Origin: Kordia sp039026955
GTDB taxonomy: Bacteria > Bacteroidota > Bacteroidia > Flavobacteriales > Flavobacteriaceae
Direction of reading: 5' to 3'
Length of the DNA: 64,000 bases
Assembly: GCA_039026955.1 (NCBI GenBank)
Contig: JBCCLH010000013.1
Coordinates: 62,001 to 126,000, forward strand
How positions within the stretch are numbered: position 1 is the stretch's first letter; every line of letters starts with the position of its first letter. The notes under the pieces are model-generated. The model saw nothing but the letters and a program-made list of their open reading frames with translations. It was not told where the DNA came from and ran no database searches. Of the stretch, positions 17,418-26,549 are shown piece after piece. The position numbers were made by a program, and so were the translations under genes.

Positions 17418-17963
17418 CTACGACTTCTGCAAAGGCACCACACACAAACTCGTTGAATCCAAATTCAAATAGTATTTCTGAGCGGGTGAGGTGTAATCGT
17501 CTATTTCATAAATCAAACGGTAGCGGTAACGTCCTGGCGGAAGATTCACACGGACACTTCCTGCCCAATAGAAAAATACGGGTGGACATAAATATGGGCG
17601 TCCTTTTTCCAAGCTTCCATACGAATGCAGGTTTTCACAAATCTTTTCTCTGTACACTTCACCATTATCTTGCAAGAAGACAATATTACTAATGCGAATC
17701 GTTGGAGAGTATACATACGGATTGTGGAATTCGTCTATGTTGATTGGAAACATTAACCAATTCAAAACCTGTCCTTGCGTACAAACGGTTTCTAAGTCAG
17801 GCGTACCTTTTCCTGTGCTTTCAAAGCTATTATCTGTTAAAAATACCGCGTTATTCAATGATTTGTAACCGCTACGCATAATGCTCTTATAGTCAATCGT
17901 AGTGACAATATTCAGCTGAATTCCGTTGACAACTCCTAATGGGATTTCTTGTGTTTTACTCAT
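17418..17963 (-). CDS. AidA/PixA-like (inclusion-body-like) protein, paralog 4
   Basis: 181 residues, the last gene of the seven-gene operon, 5 nt after its paralog. The N-terminus LNIVTTIDYKSIMRSGYKSL, then DNSFESTGKGTPDLETVCTQ and GQVLNW, follows the pattern seen in all four paralogs: a V/ID start, then a D, then GT..L and GQ...W. This matches the AidA/PixA inclusion-body family outline. The C-terminal strand RYRYRLIYEID is also shared. There is no signal peptide, so it is cytosolic. PixA forms protein crystals in Xenorhabdus; the molecular role is unknown. The family call is moderate because sequences are divergent. Confidence 0.6.
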   Translation of the reverse strand: MSKTQEIPLGVVNGIQLNIVTTIDYKSIMRSGYKSLNNAVFLTDNSFESTGKGTPDLETVCTQGQVLNWLMFPINIDEFHNPYVYSPTIRISNIVFLQDNGEVYREKICENLHSYGSLEKGRPYLCPPVFFYWAGSVRVNLPPGRYRYRLIYEIDDYTSPAQKYYLNLDSTSLCVVPLQKS

Positions 17964-17968
17964 GATTT

Positions 17969-18376
17969 CTAGCGGTTTACAGGTTTAATGCTTGGTCCTT
18001 TTTTCGTAGCAAACAGTGTAGTCGTATCGCCCACTTCAAACTGAATGCTATATGGAATAGTTGTTTCAGGTGTTTTTAAAACCCTGGAAGTCCAATATTG
18101 AATATTCGTTCCTTCATAATATTCTGCTTTAGGTTTGGTCAAGTAGGTTTCGTCGACAGTAATATCACAGATTTTGACATACGATTCAACTTCCAATCCG
18201 TAGGTACTCCACAGTACCTGATCGTTCTTTTGAACGGCACTTTCCAAATTGCTGGTTCCTTCTTTGGTAGAACCTTGCAATTTATTCGTATCAAACAAAT
18301 ACATATTTCCGTCTAGTTGATCGTTTGAGAGCACCGCGACAACGTCAACAAGTGCTTTTATATTTACATAATTCAT
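17969..18376 (-). CDS. AidA/PixA-like protein, paralog 3
   Basis: 135 residues from the ATG at 18376, preferred because it aligns with its paralogs (MNYVNIKALVDVVAVLSNDQ) and does not overlap the gene before it. LDGNMYLFD, KEGTSNLESAV and NDQVLWSTYGLEV correspond to family positions. It ends with the strand TIPYSIQFEVGD. It is closest in size to paralog 1 (137 residues). It lacks a signal peptide. It is one of four tandem copies, suggesting that different subunits assemble together (inference). Confidence 0.6.
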   Translation of the reverse strand: MNYVNIKALVDVVAVLSNDQLDGNMYLFDTNKLQGSTKEGTSNLESAVQKNDQVLWSTYGLEVESYVKICDITVDETYLTKPKAEYYEGTNIQYWTSRVLKTPETTIPYSIQFEVGDTTTLFATKKGPSIKPVNR

Positions 18377-18395
18377 GTTTTGAATTGTTGTTAAA

Positions 18396-19262
18396 TTAAT
18401 AGATGGGTAAGTAACTATCGCCCGCTCCTGTAAATCCGTTGCGCATGGCATCTTTGGAAATGAGGATGTGCGAATCTAAAGTTAGCTGAACTGGTTTCCA
18501 CGAAATTTGATCGTCTTTTATCACAAGATCAAACAAGGTAATATGCATGGTGTATCTATATTTTCCAGCTTTTGCAGTGTTTACCGTCGCACACCAATAC
18601 CAACCTCGCGTAATAAAGTTAGGTGATCCGTATTCTGCAGGATAAATAATGCCTAAATCCACCGCTTCTCCCGTTATATTAGTGATCACAGGCGGAAGAT
18701 TGATATAATTATTCTCCTCTTGAATCACTTTGATGTCGCCACTTTCTAGCTGTCCTGTAAGACTCACTAATGGCCAATCAGATTCAATATTTTTGGTAGA
18801 ATCGGTATTCGTTTTCAGTCCACCTTCAGCAACATTGGTAATATCTTGCAGTTGTTCAAGTATGGAATTAAAGCCTTGTTGCGAAACTTTGATGTCTAAT
18901 TGTCTGTCATCGGTATCGTTCGTATTCGTATCTCCTTGTTCAGATCGACTCACGTTCGTGAGATGTTTCTTGAGGAAATTTTCAATCGTTTTTGCTCTAA
19001 AATAGGTGTAATACGAAGGCTTTTGCACGGTTTGTGGCATATCGTTGATATCAATCGCTAGCCAGTTCATCACTTCTTCACCAGCTTGATTTCCATTTGC
19101 CCAATAGGTGCCGCTTACTTTCGAAATTAAAGCGTTGGTTCCTTCGTTTTGCGAACCAAAATCTTTCATATTATCAATTAAATAGGCATGATCGCGTAAG
19201 TTGCGTGTTTTTAAGGCAGACTTCACATCAATCATGACCATAATTCCAAATTGTTGACTCAT
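18396..19262 (-). CDS. AidA/PixA-like protein, paralog 2 (long form)
   Basis: 288 residues, about twice the size of paralogs 1 and 3. The N-terminus FGIMVMIDVKSALKTRNLRD, LIDNMKDFGSQNEGTNAL and EEVMNWLAIDI matches the shared pattern. An insertion of about 100 residues (roughly 85-190, rich in D, N, Q, S and T) precedes the shared C-terminal part, which has WYWCATVNTAKAGKYRYTMH. The insertion is absent from the other paralogs. No signal peptide. It is in the operon with 18-19 nt gaps on both sides. Confidence 0.6.
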   Translation of the reverse strand: MSQQFGIMVMIDVKSALKTRNLRDHAYLIDNMKDFGSQNEGTNALISKVSGTYWANGNQAGEEVMNWLAIDINDMPQTVQKPSYYTYFRAKTIENFLKKHLTNVSRSEQGDTNTNDTDDRQLDIKVSQQGFNSILEQLQDITNVAEGGLKTNTDSTKNIESDWPLVSLTGQLESGDIKVIQEENNYINLPPVITNITGEAVDLGIIYPAEYGSPNFITRGWYWCATVNTAKAGKYRYTMHITLFDLVIKDDQISWKPVQLTLDSHILISKDAMRNGFTGAGDSYLPIY

Positions 19263-19280
19263 AATGCGTAGGTTTAAAGA

Positions 19281-19694
19281 TTAATATGGTGGTAAAATGG
19301 TTAACGATGGCGTAAACGTTTCCAGTGTACTTTTCTTGCCTTTTCCAATTTGTAAAACGACTTTGTACTTGTATGTTTGTTGTTTATTGCCCAAATACGG
19401 CACAATTCCGTTCCAAACCAGCGCATCTAAATTTTCCACATTCGTAGTGTTGAAAATTTGCTGATACGGTTCAAAAGAAATTTGCTTAATACTTACAGGC
19501 GTTTGCACATCAACCGCTTTTACGGTCCAATGAATCAACTGCCCGGGAATGCATTGCGTATCTAAATGAAGCGTTCCTTTTTGTTTGCTAAAGAAACGAC
19601 TATCGTCTACCATGAAGCAGTTTCCGTCCAAACGTTGGTCGACCAAAGCTTGGATAGAATCTACCATAATCATGATATTAACTTGTTCGTTCAT
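19281..19694 (-). CDS. AidA/PixA-like protein, paralog 1
   Basis: 137 residues. VNIMIMVDSIQALVDQRLDG, CFMVDDSRFF, QKGTLHLDTQ and GQLIHWTVKAVDV give the clearest match to the AidA/PixA pattern (VD start, D, GT.xL, GQ.IxW). It ends with TYKYKVVLQIGKG. It lies 17 nt after the fused decarboxylase-ligase gene, so it is transcribed with the enzymes. AidA homologues are quorum-sensing-regulated in Ralstonia and Burkholderia, but their biochemical role is not settled. Confidence 0.62.
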   Translation of the reverse strand: MNEQVNIMIMVDSIQALVDQRLDGNCFMVDDSRFFSKQKGTLHLDTQCIPGQLIHWTVKAVDVQTPVSIKQISFEPYQQIFNTTNVENLDALVWNGIVPYLGNKQQTYKYKVVLQIGKGKKSTLETFTPSLTILPPY

Positions 19695-19711
19695 GTGGTG
19701 AGGTTTTATGG

Positions 19712-22700
19712 TTAAAAATGGTCTCTTATTAAAGGTGTTTTTCCTAATGGCGTTCTAAAAATATCGTCCGATCCTTTGTCCACTACTTTTAGTTCGAAGG
19801 TGTAGTTGCTTTTCTTTACATAAGCAGCATTCATTTCACGTGAGTTAAACATTGGAAGCGACTTCACTAAAGCATCTATAAACAATTCGTCAATCTTTTC
19901 TTTGGATTGATTTTGGACTTGTTGATATAATTCTTTTGGGGTTTTGGTAGAAACCAACAAGGTCAAATTGCAATTGGCTCTGTCATTTAAAAACTGAATC
20001 TCTAATGCTTGATTGGAAATGTCAACGCCAATCGCATCCAACGCAGGAAACAAATTATTCATCACTTTGATCGTAGAAAAATGTGAGTCTGTAATGTGAA
20101 TGACATCACCACTGCGTCCTTGAAATAAAAATTGTTCTGTTTTCAATACGCGTGAATTATTTCGTTTCAATCGAATGGCTCTGTCACCTAATTTGTAACG
20201 AATGTTAGGTACTTTATTACTGTGCAAACGCGTTACGACCAATTCACCTTCTTCGCCTTCTTTCACCCACTTTCCGTTTTCGTCTACAATTTCTATAAAA
20301 TGCAATCCTGGAACGGCAGATAAAACATCGCTTGTATGATCCAATTGCAATCCAATCGTTTCTGCTTGTGTCGCGGCAAAATAGCTGAGTAATTCTACAT
20401 TCGGATAGACAGCTTTCAGTTCTGCTTCTTGCTTTTGCGACATCAATCCGCTGCCATACATCGCCAAAATAAAACTCGCGCGTTTTTCTTCACTGATTTC
20501 TTTTCCATAATCTGCCAAACCTGCAATTGCCGACGAAATCGACATGATCAATTTATCTCCTTTGTACGACATCATATGATCGTACACTTTCAAACTCAAC
20601 GGTCCGGCACCTAAAAAGTTCGTATTTGGAATCTTCTGCAACACGCCACCAACCATCGTTCCGCTGCTCCACATTTGTGTGTCTGCAAGCGTTGTAATAA
20701 TCCATTTTGGGGTTTTCTTGGTGAAATATTTATCGGCAATAAATTTCCCCATAAATTCCCCTGCAATTCTGTAGGTATCTTGCAATTCCTGCAATTCATA
20801 AACAGTCTCTAAAGGAACGCCTGAACTCGTTCCGCCACTAGCGACAATCTCAAATCCACCATGACGAAATGGAACAACCATGCCTTCTCGTTTTCCGTTA
20901 AAAGCGGTAATCATGGTTTCTTTATCCGTCAACGGAATGTTTTGCCATGCTTCAAAATCCAGCGGAGTTTCAGTAATGTCAGCGTTATCTAAACGATTTT
21001 TCCAAAACGGATTTAAAAACAGATTGTTCACCAATTGTTGCAATCGTCTCAATACCAACGCGTCTTGCGTATCAAAATCTACTTTGTAATACGGAACACC
21101 TTTTTCCTGTTCCAATAATTTTATTTTCTCGTAAAACATCGGTTGCTTTTTGACATCCTCAATGGTTTTTGGAGAAAATTCGGTATCAGGAATGATTTTT
21201 TTAGCGAGTTCAGCTGCTTTTGCTGCTTTTGCGCTGACTTTTTTTACTTTCTTTTTAAGCGTTGCTGCACCGTTAATAGGCGATTTTTTTATGGAGATTT
21301 GATTGGTACCGTCCATAGTATTGGTATTTTGATTTAATATGTTGTTCCCGATTTGCTGAATTTCTTCTAGTAATTGTTCAAAATGCTCTAATTCAATGCG
21401 ATGATTCATGAAAACCACACGCAAAGCAGGTTCTCCGTCAATATTCACTTTGGAAATAAAGAAATTGCCATTGCCTTTAATTTGATTTCGGATTTGTAAT
21501 TGGAAGTCTTTCAGTTTGCTAGGATTGAATCCTTTTGGCTTGTATCGAAAGCAAAGCATGTTCGCTTCAGGTTTGTGCAAGGATTCAAAGTTTTTATTCC
21601 TGATTAAGACTTGATACGCCTTGCTGCCAAGATCACACAAATAATCAATCTTTTGCTGAAAAACTTGCGGTCCGTAGAAGGTCCAAATTCCCCACAAATT
21701 CATAATCATTGGGCGTTTGGTACATTCAATATTCTTTTTAGCGCCGTCAAATTTTGTGTATTGATCTTCTTCTTTTTCAAACACATAACTCGCATTTTGA
21801 CGAAATGCCAATTTGCTTCGCTGCTTATTTTTATAAAACAACATGCTACAGGTTCCCGGAATGAACATCATCTTATGTGCGTCCCATGTAATGGAATCGG
21901 CACGTTCAATTCCTTTGAGTTTTCCACGATGCGTTTCAGACAATAAAAAACTCGCGCCATGTGCACCATCAATATGTAACCAACAATCGTTCTGCTTGGC
22001 TATAGTGGCTAAGTCATCAATCGGATCAAAAGCACCGACAGCAGTGGTTGCTGCATTTGCCACCATGCAGAATACTTTGAAACCCTCTTTTTTAGCTTGA
22101 TCCAGCGCAAATTGTACTTTCTGACTATCAACTTGTCGCTTATCGTTTACAGGTAATTTTACAATTTGATCTTTGTTGAAACCTAACATTTCCACCGTAC
22201 GAATAATGCTGTAATGCGCTTCTTCACTTACGGCAATTGCTGGAATTTCATCAGGTTTGATACTGGAAATACCTTCTTCCCAAAATTTAGGGAAATAGAA
22301 GTTTCTGGCAGATAATAAAGCGGTCAAATTCGCCAAGGAACCACCAGAAGTAGTCACCATGTCAAATTCATCTTCCTTGTAACCAATGTATTTGTTCAAC
22401 TCGTTTGCCATGTACACACGAACGACGCTTGGCAATTGCGCTGCTTCGTAGAATGAAGACGGTTGCGTCAACATCGAACTGATAAAATCAAAGACACTTG
22501 CCAACGGAAATACCGAAGAAAACTGTCGTCCCATATATCCGGGCGAATTGGCTTGTACGCCAGTTTGCAAATACAAATCGATGATTTTGCTGAGTGTTTC
22601 TTCTGTGTTTGCATGCTCGGTAGCCATTAATTCTTGTACTTCAGAGAGTAGTTCGTCTGGTTTTCTCAGATCCATTCCTTTGGTTACTTGCTGACTTTCT

Positions 22701-22837
22701 AACAAATAATTTTCAAGCTTATCCACAATTAAATGTGCATGTTTTTCAAACAATTCCGTGTCAAATATTTGTGTAAAGTCTAACGGAACAGCATTTCCAT
22801 TGAGCGTACTAACAGTATGGTTTGTCGTAGTTTCCAT
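19712..22837 (-). CDS. Fused PLP-dependent decarboxylase + PaaK-like adenylate-forming enzyme
   Basis: 1041 residues in two enzyme halves. Residues 1-505 are a group II PLP decarboxylase: H208 (SEEAHYS) to stack on the cofactor, D290 (HIDGAH) and Schiff-base K322 (WDAHKMM). A Lys/Ala-rich linker (about 510-545, LKKKVKKVSAKAAKAAELAK) leads to a PaaK-like adenylating domain with ASGGTSSGVP, YFAATQAE, YKLGDRA and GRSGDVIH. Both halves closely match the two separate genes upstream, in the same order, so this is a duplicated pair that fused (or the reverse). The usual TAGTT motif of the decarboxylase reads NAATT here. Substrates are unknown. Confidence 0.85.
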   Translation of the reverse strand: METTTNHTVSTLNGNAVPLDFTQIFDTELFEKHAHLIVDKLENYLLESQQVTKGMDLRKPDELLSEVQELMATEHANTEETLSKIIDLYLQTGVQANSPGYMGRQFSSVFPLASVFDFISSMLTQPSSFYEAAQLPSVVRVYMANELNKYIGYKEDEFDMVTTSGGSLANLTALLSARNFYFPKFWEEGISSIKPDEIPAIAVSEEAHYSIIRTVEMLGFNKDQIVKLPVNDKRQVDSQKVQFALDQAKKEGFKVFCMVANAATTAVGAFDPIDDLATIAKQNDCWLHIDGAHGASFLLSETHRGKLKGIERADSITWDAHKMMFIPGTCSMLFYKNKQRSKLAFRQNASYVFEKEEDQYTKFDGAKKNIECTKRPMIMNLWGIWTFYGPQVFQQKIDYLCDLGSKAYQVLIRNKNFESLHKPEANMLCFRYKPKGFNPSKLKDFQLQIRNQIKGNGNFFISKVNIDGEPALRVVFMNHRIELEHFEQLLEEIQQIGNNILNQNTNTMDGTNQISIKKSPINGAATLKKKVKKVSAKAAKAAELAKKIIPDTEFSPKTIEDVKKQPMFYEKIKLLEQEKGVPYYKVDFDTQDALVLRRLQQLVNNLFLNPFWKNRLDNADITETPLDFEAWQNIPLTDKETMITAFNGKREGMVVPFRHGGFEIVASGGTSSGVPLETVYELQELQDTYRIAGEFMGKFIADKYFTKKTPKWIITTLADTQMWSSGTMVGGVLQKIPNTNFLGAGPLSLKVYDHMMSYKGDKLIMSISSAIAGLADYGKEISEEKRASFILAMYGSGLMSQKQEAELKAVYPNVELLSYFAATQAETIGLQLDHTSDVLSAVPGLHFIEIVDENGKWVKEGEEGELVVTRLHSNKVPNIRYKLGDRAIRLKRNNSRVLKTEQFLFQGRSGDVIHITDSHFSTIKVMNNLFPALDAIGVDISNQALEIQFLNDRANCNLTLLVSTKTPKELYQQVQNQSKEKIDELFIDALVKSLPMFNSREMNAAYVKKSNYTFELKVVDKGSDDIFRTPLGKTPLIRDHF

Positions 22838-22840
22838 AAG

Positions 22841-24397
22841 CTATGATTTTGAATTGAGTACGTCTCTGTAGAAAGGAATTTTTCCTAACTCTGTTTTGTA
22901 AATGACATCTGAATACGTGTTCACAAACTTGATCTCAAACGTATATCCGATTTGATCCAACGAATCATTTTTGATCGATGATTTGCTGTACAATCCCATG
23001 GATTTCATGAGCGCATCTTTGACCAAATATTGTACGCCTTGCTTTCCTAAAGTGGTTTGTAAAACCGATTCGTAATAGCCGGAATAATCTGTGGCAATGA
23101 CAAAAGACAGTAGTTTTTGATCTCGATAATGCGTGATTTGCGTGACAGAAGCAATATCGTCTAAGTCAATATTGTGATAGGTTTTTAGCTGAAATTTGAT
23201 ATAATCATACGTATTCAATGCGGAAAACTGATGATCTTCAATGTGAATCACATCACCGCTTCTACCTCTAAACTCAAATTGAAATGTCTTTAGATTTTCC
23301 TCTTCACGAATTGGCAATCGAATCGCGCGGTCGCCTAATTTATAACGAATGATTGGCGCTTTGTTATTGTGTAATCGCGTAATCAGTAATTCGCCTTCTT
23401 CACCTTCTTTGACCCAATTTCCGTTTTCGTCTACAATTTCAATAAAATGCAATCCCGGAACGGCGGTTAACGCATCCTCATTCGGATCAAACTGAATGGC
23501 AATCGCTTCAGCTTGTGTTGCCGAAAAATAACTTAGAATGTCTAAATTCGGATAAAGTGTTTTTAATTCTTTTTGTTTCTTTTTTGGAAGTAATCCGCTG
23601 CAATACAACGCCAAACGCAAACTTTCTTTGGTTTCTTGATCTAAATCCAAACCATTATCATACAACTGACAAATTGATTCAATGTAGCCTAAAATCACTT
23701 TTGGACCTTCATAACTCATCATCAATTCGTAGACTTTCTTGTCAATCGGACCTGCAGCAATGTAGTTTGTATTCGGAATTCGTTGCAATACGCCGCCAAC
23801 CATCGTTCCGCTGCTCCACAATTGGAAATCTGCATAGGTTGTGGAAACGATTGGTATTCCGTCATTCTCCGAGAAAAATCGCGGTAAGAGATGATTCCCC
23901 ATAAATGCTCCCGAAAGGTGATAGGTATTATCGAGTTCTTCTAATGAATATACAGTTTCTGAAGGTTTTCCTGTACTCGTTCCGCCACTGGCCACAATTT
24001 CAAATCCGCCATATTCTAAGGAAACCACCATTCCTTTTCGTTCTTCTGAATAGAAATTGATTGAAGTTTCTTTGTCTGTCACAGGAAGTTTTTGCCAATC
24101 TTCAAAGGTTTTAGGCGCTTCCGTAATTCCGTGCTGTTCAAAACGTTCTTTCCAATGTGGATTTAGGTGTAGAATGTTGACAATTTGTTGCAAACGTGTG
24201 AGAATAATTTTTTGCTGTGTTTCATATGCCAACGCATCAAACGGAATTCCGAAATGTGCTTCACATTGTTGGAGTTTTTGAAGAAATCGTGGCAATTGCA
24301 GTACTTCTTCAATGGAAGTTGGTTGCATTTCTTCTTCCGTAAACAATTTTTGTATAAACGTTTCTTTTGTGTCTAATGTAGGTGTCGGTGTTTCCAT
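22841..24397 (-). CDS. PaaK-like adenylate-forming enzyme
   Basis: 518 residues, matching the C-terminal half of the fused gene downstream along its length (for example ASGGTSTGKP, YFSATQAE, AVPGLHFIEIVDENGNW, YKLGDRAIRL, GRSGDVIH). These are the ATP-binding, Y/E and hinge motifs of the phenylacetate-CoA-ligase branch of the AMP-forming superfamily. It should activate a carboxylic acid as an acyl-adenylate. No carrier protein or thioesterase is nearby. Its start directly abuts the stop of the decarboxylase gene (0 nt gap), and only 3 nt separate its stop from the fused gene. Acid substrate unknown. Confidence 0.75.
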   Translation of the reverse strand: METPTPTLDTKETFIQKLFTEEEMQPTSIEEVLQLPRFLQKLQQCEAHFGIPFDALAYETQQKIILTRLQQIVNILHLNPHWKERFEQHGITEAPKTFEDWQKLPVTDKETSINFYSEERKGMVVSLEYGGFEIVASGGTSTGKPSETVYSLEELDNTYHLSGAFMGNHLLPRFFSENDGIPIVSTTYADFQLWSSGTMVGGVLQRIPNTNYIAAGPIDKKVYELMMSYEGPKVILGYIESICQLYDNGLDLDQETKESLRLALYCSGLLPKKKQKELKTLYPNLDILSYFSATQAEAIAIQFDPNEDALTAVPGLHFIEIVDENGNWVKEGEEGELLITRLHNNKAPIIRYKLGDRAIRLPIREEENLKTFQFEFRGRSGDVIHIEDHQFSALNTYDYIKFQLKTYHNIDLDDIASVTQITHYRDQKLLSFVIATDYSGYYESVLQTTLGKQGVQYLVKDALMKSMGLYSKSSIKNDSLDQIGYTFEIKFVNTYSDVIYKTELGKIPFYRDVLNSKS

Positions 24398-25927
24398 TTA
24401 AGCTGTGATCGGTTGTGGAATGTTGTTGTGTGTGAGTATGTTTTGACCAATGTTGCGAATTTCTGCTAAGAGATTTTTAAAGTGATCGATTTGTATTTCG
24501 TGATTCATAAAAACGACACGTAATGCCGTTTTTCCCTGAACTTCTACTTTTGAGATGAAAAATTTTCCTTCTTCTTTTATTTTGTTACGAATGGCAATTT
24601 GCAGATCGAAATCTTCCTCCAATAGCATATCTTCTGGCTGATAGCGAAAACAGAGAATATTTGTTTGTGGTTCGTGAATGCATTCGAAATCGGAAGTGTT
24701 TAAAAGTTCCGTATATGCTTGCGTTGCAAGATTGCATAAAGCTTCTAATTTTTGTGCAAAGACTTCTTTTCCATACAAAACCCATGGAATCCAAAGATTC
24801 ATAATCATCGGTCTTTTGGTACATTCAAAGCTTTTTTCGCCACCGTCAAAATTGTTGGATTCATTTTCAAAAATGTAGCTTGCTTCTTTGTAAAATGTCT
24901 TTTTAGGTGACGCAATATCTTTATAGAATAATAAGGTACACGCTGCCGGCAAGAACATGGTTTTGTGCGCATCTAAAGCAAAAGAATCTGCAAGTTCTAT
25001 GCCTTTGAGGCGATTTCGCAATTTGTCAGATACTAAAAAACTTCCACCATGCGCGCCGTCAATGTGAAACCAGCAGTTTTTTCGTTGACAGAGTTCAGCT
25101 AATTTTTCTAGTGGATCAATCGCTCCCAAAACGGTTGTTCCCGCAGTGGCGACCAAACAAAATACGTTGTAGCCTTTATGTTCAGCTTCAGCTAATGTGC
25201 TTTCAGCCTGTTCCATACAAATTTGTCCAGCATCGTTGATCGGCAGTGGAATGAGTTGCTTTTCACCAATTCCCAAAATTCCCACAGCTCTTTTGATCGA
25301 ATAATGCACATCGGCACTGACGGCAATCGCAGGAATGGATTTTTTTAGTTTTTTAAAATTTGTAAAATCAGGAACTTTGGTGTTTCTAGCTGTTAAAATG
25401 GCGGTGATATTTGCCAATGATCCGCCAGAAGTAGTCACCATATCGTAGCTGTCAGGATTCCATCCGAGCAAATCGCCAAATTCTTTCGCAATCACTTTTT
25501 CAACCATGCTTGGAAGTTGTGCCGATTCGTAAAAGGAAGAAGGCTGACTCATCATAGAAGTTAACAAATCGGTCAATCCCGTAATCGGAATCACACCTGA
25601 AAACTGTCTGCCCATATAACCTGTAGAATACACAGGAATTCCTGTGGCAGTATATAGGTCAATGATTTCTTCTAACAAATTGCGATCGAGTTTTTCACTT
25701 GATTTCGAATGCTTTTCTGAAAACGCTTTTACAAACGTCATTAATTTGTCAGGCGCTAACAAATTCAATCCTCTCGGATGCTTGTTGGCAATATTTTCTT
25801 TAAGTTTTTTGATCGCTACGGAAGTAGCTTCTTGCAAGATATCGGCATTAAAAGCTTCTCGGAAATCTACAGAAGCCTTTAACGGATCTACGAGCTTAGG
25901 ACTGGGACGATTCTCTACGCTGTACAT
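24398..25927 (-). CDS. PLP-dependent group II amino-acid decarboxylase
   Basis: 509 residues, the first gene of the operon. Catalytic residues are in place: H208 (SADVHYS), the TAGTT loop (ATAGTTVLGAIDP), D290 (HIDGAHGG) and Schiff-base K322 (LDAHKTM). The family includes aspartate 1-decarboxylase, glutamate decarboxylase and diaminobutyrate decarboxylase; I cannot choose the substrate. It matches the N-terminal half of the fused protein throughout, for example GYMGRQFSGV, SQPSSFYESAQLPS and VTTSGGSLANITA. Product amine and the acid activated by the next enzyme could be joined (inference). Confidence 0.88.
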   Translation of the reverse strand: MYSVENRPSPKLVDPLKASVDFREAFNADILQEATSVAIKKLKENIANKHPRGLNLLAPDKLMTFVKAFSEKHSKSSEKLDRNLLEEIIDLYTATGIPVYSTGYMGRQFSGVIPITGLTDLLTSMMSQPSSFYESAQLPSMVEKVIAKEFGDLLGWNPDSYDMVTTSGGSLANITAILTARNTKVPDFTNFKKLKKSIPAIAVSADVHYSIKRAVGILGIGEKQLIPLPINDAGQICMEQAESTLAEAEHKGYNVFCLVATAGTTVLGAIDPLEKLAELCQRKNCWFHIDGAHGGSFLVSDKLRNRLKGIELADSFALDAHKTMFLPAACTLLFYKDIASPKKTFYKEASYIFENESNNFDGGEKSFECTKRPMIMNLWIPWVLYGKEVFAQKLEALCNLATQAYTELLNTSDFECIHEPQTNILCFRYQPEDMLLEEDFDLQIAIRNKIKEEGKFFISKVEVQGKTALRVVFMNHEIQIDHFKNLLAEIRNIGQNILTHNNIPQPITA

Positions 25928-26456
25928 GGGTTGTTGTTTAGGTTACTTTTTTGCATCAAACGAGATGCATTTACACATGAAACGCTTTTTTTTATGCCTT
26001 GTAAACATAAGTTTCTTTCCTTTTTTTTACAGAAGTGGAAACCTCTATTTTAAAATACAAGTGTAAATACTTACGTTTAATTCTGTATTATCTTAATTAT
26101 TATCAATTATTTATCTTAAGGTTAAGGCATGATTTTAGTGAAAATTTGATGTGTCAAAGCGAGTAGAGTAGTGCTGTTAGTGTAATTTGCATGATGGTAA
26201 AACGATCAAGGTTCGTCCTATGTTTCCCCGATTTATTTTTAAAATTACAATCCTTCAAAAATAATGACCAGCACTAAGCAAAGTACTTTAAATCCCTAAA
26301 AGCGAAGGTGTTTTTCATAGCTCGTAATTTAATAAATACGACTTCAAATACTTTTAACAGCTAAATTTCCTAGTTACATTTACACTATTAGTTCATTAAA
26401 AATTATGTGCCTGAGCATAATTTTCTTGTTTAATTGGTATTCGTATAATCGCAACC
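25928..26456. other. Intergenic region upstream of the decarboxylase operon
   Basis: 529 bp holding the promoter of the seven-gene operon and probably that of the small ORF at 26457. It has no supported gene, and I could not define promoter elements with confidence. Confidence 0.5.
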
Positions 26457-26546
26457 ATGAAATTAAGAAATAGCAATTCCTTTTTTGCTTTGAAATCTCA
26501 GGTAATAAAAAGTTTAACTTCAGGTGAATTAGGAGTTGCGCTGTAA
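26457..26546 (+). CDS. 29-residue leader-like peptide (possible core-less RiPP precursor)
   Basis: An ATG-started 29-codon ORF, beginning MKLRNSNSFFALKSQVIKSL and ending TSGELGVAL. It has the same start (MK.RN), a matching LK...I.SL stretch and a GEL/G near the end, as in the GG leaders at 948 and 26850, but it stops where a core would begin. A clear terminator follows 4 nt later, so it looks like a complete tiny transcription unit. It may be a degenerate precursor, a regulatory peptide or a decoy leader. Expression is unproven. Confidence 0.4.
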   Translation: MKLRNSNSFFALKSQVIKSLTSGELGVAL

Positions 26547-26549
26547 TAC

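Noticed and set aside
21611..21946. 111-residue plus-strand ORF inside the fused decarboxylase-ligase
   Set aside because: Antisense to strongly conserved enzyme motifs; no motif of its own.
23515..23904. 129-residue plus-strand ORF inside the ligase gene
   Set aside because: Antisense shadow of the adenylating enzyme; composition and start are not convincing.
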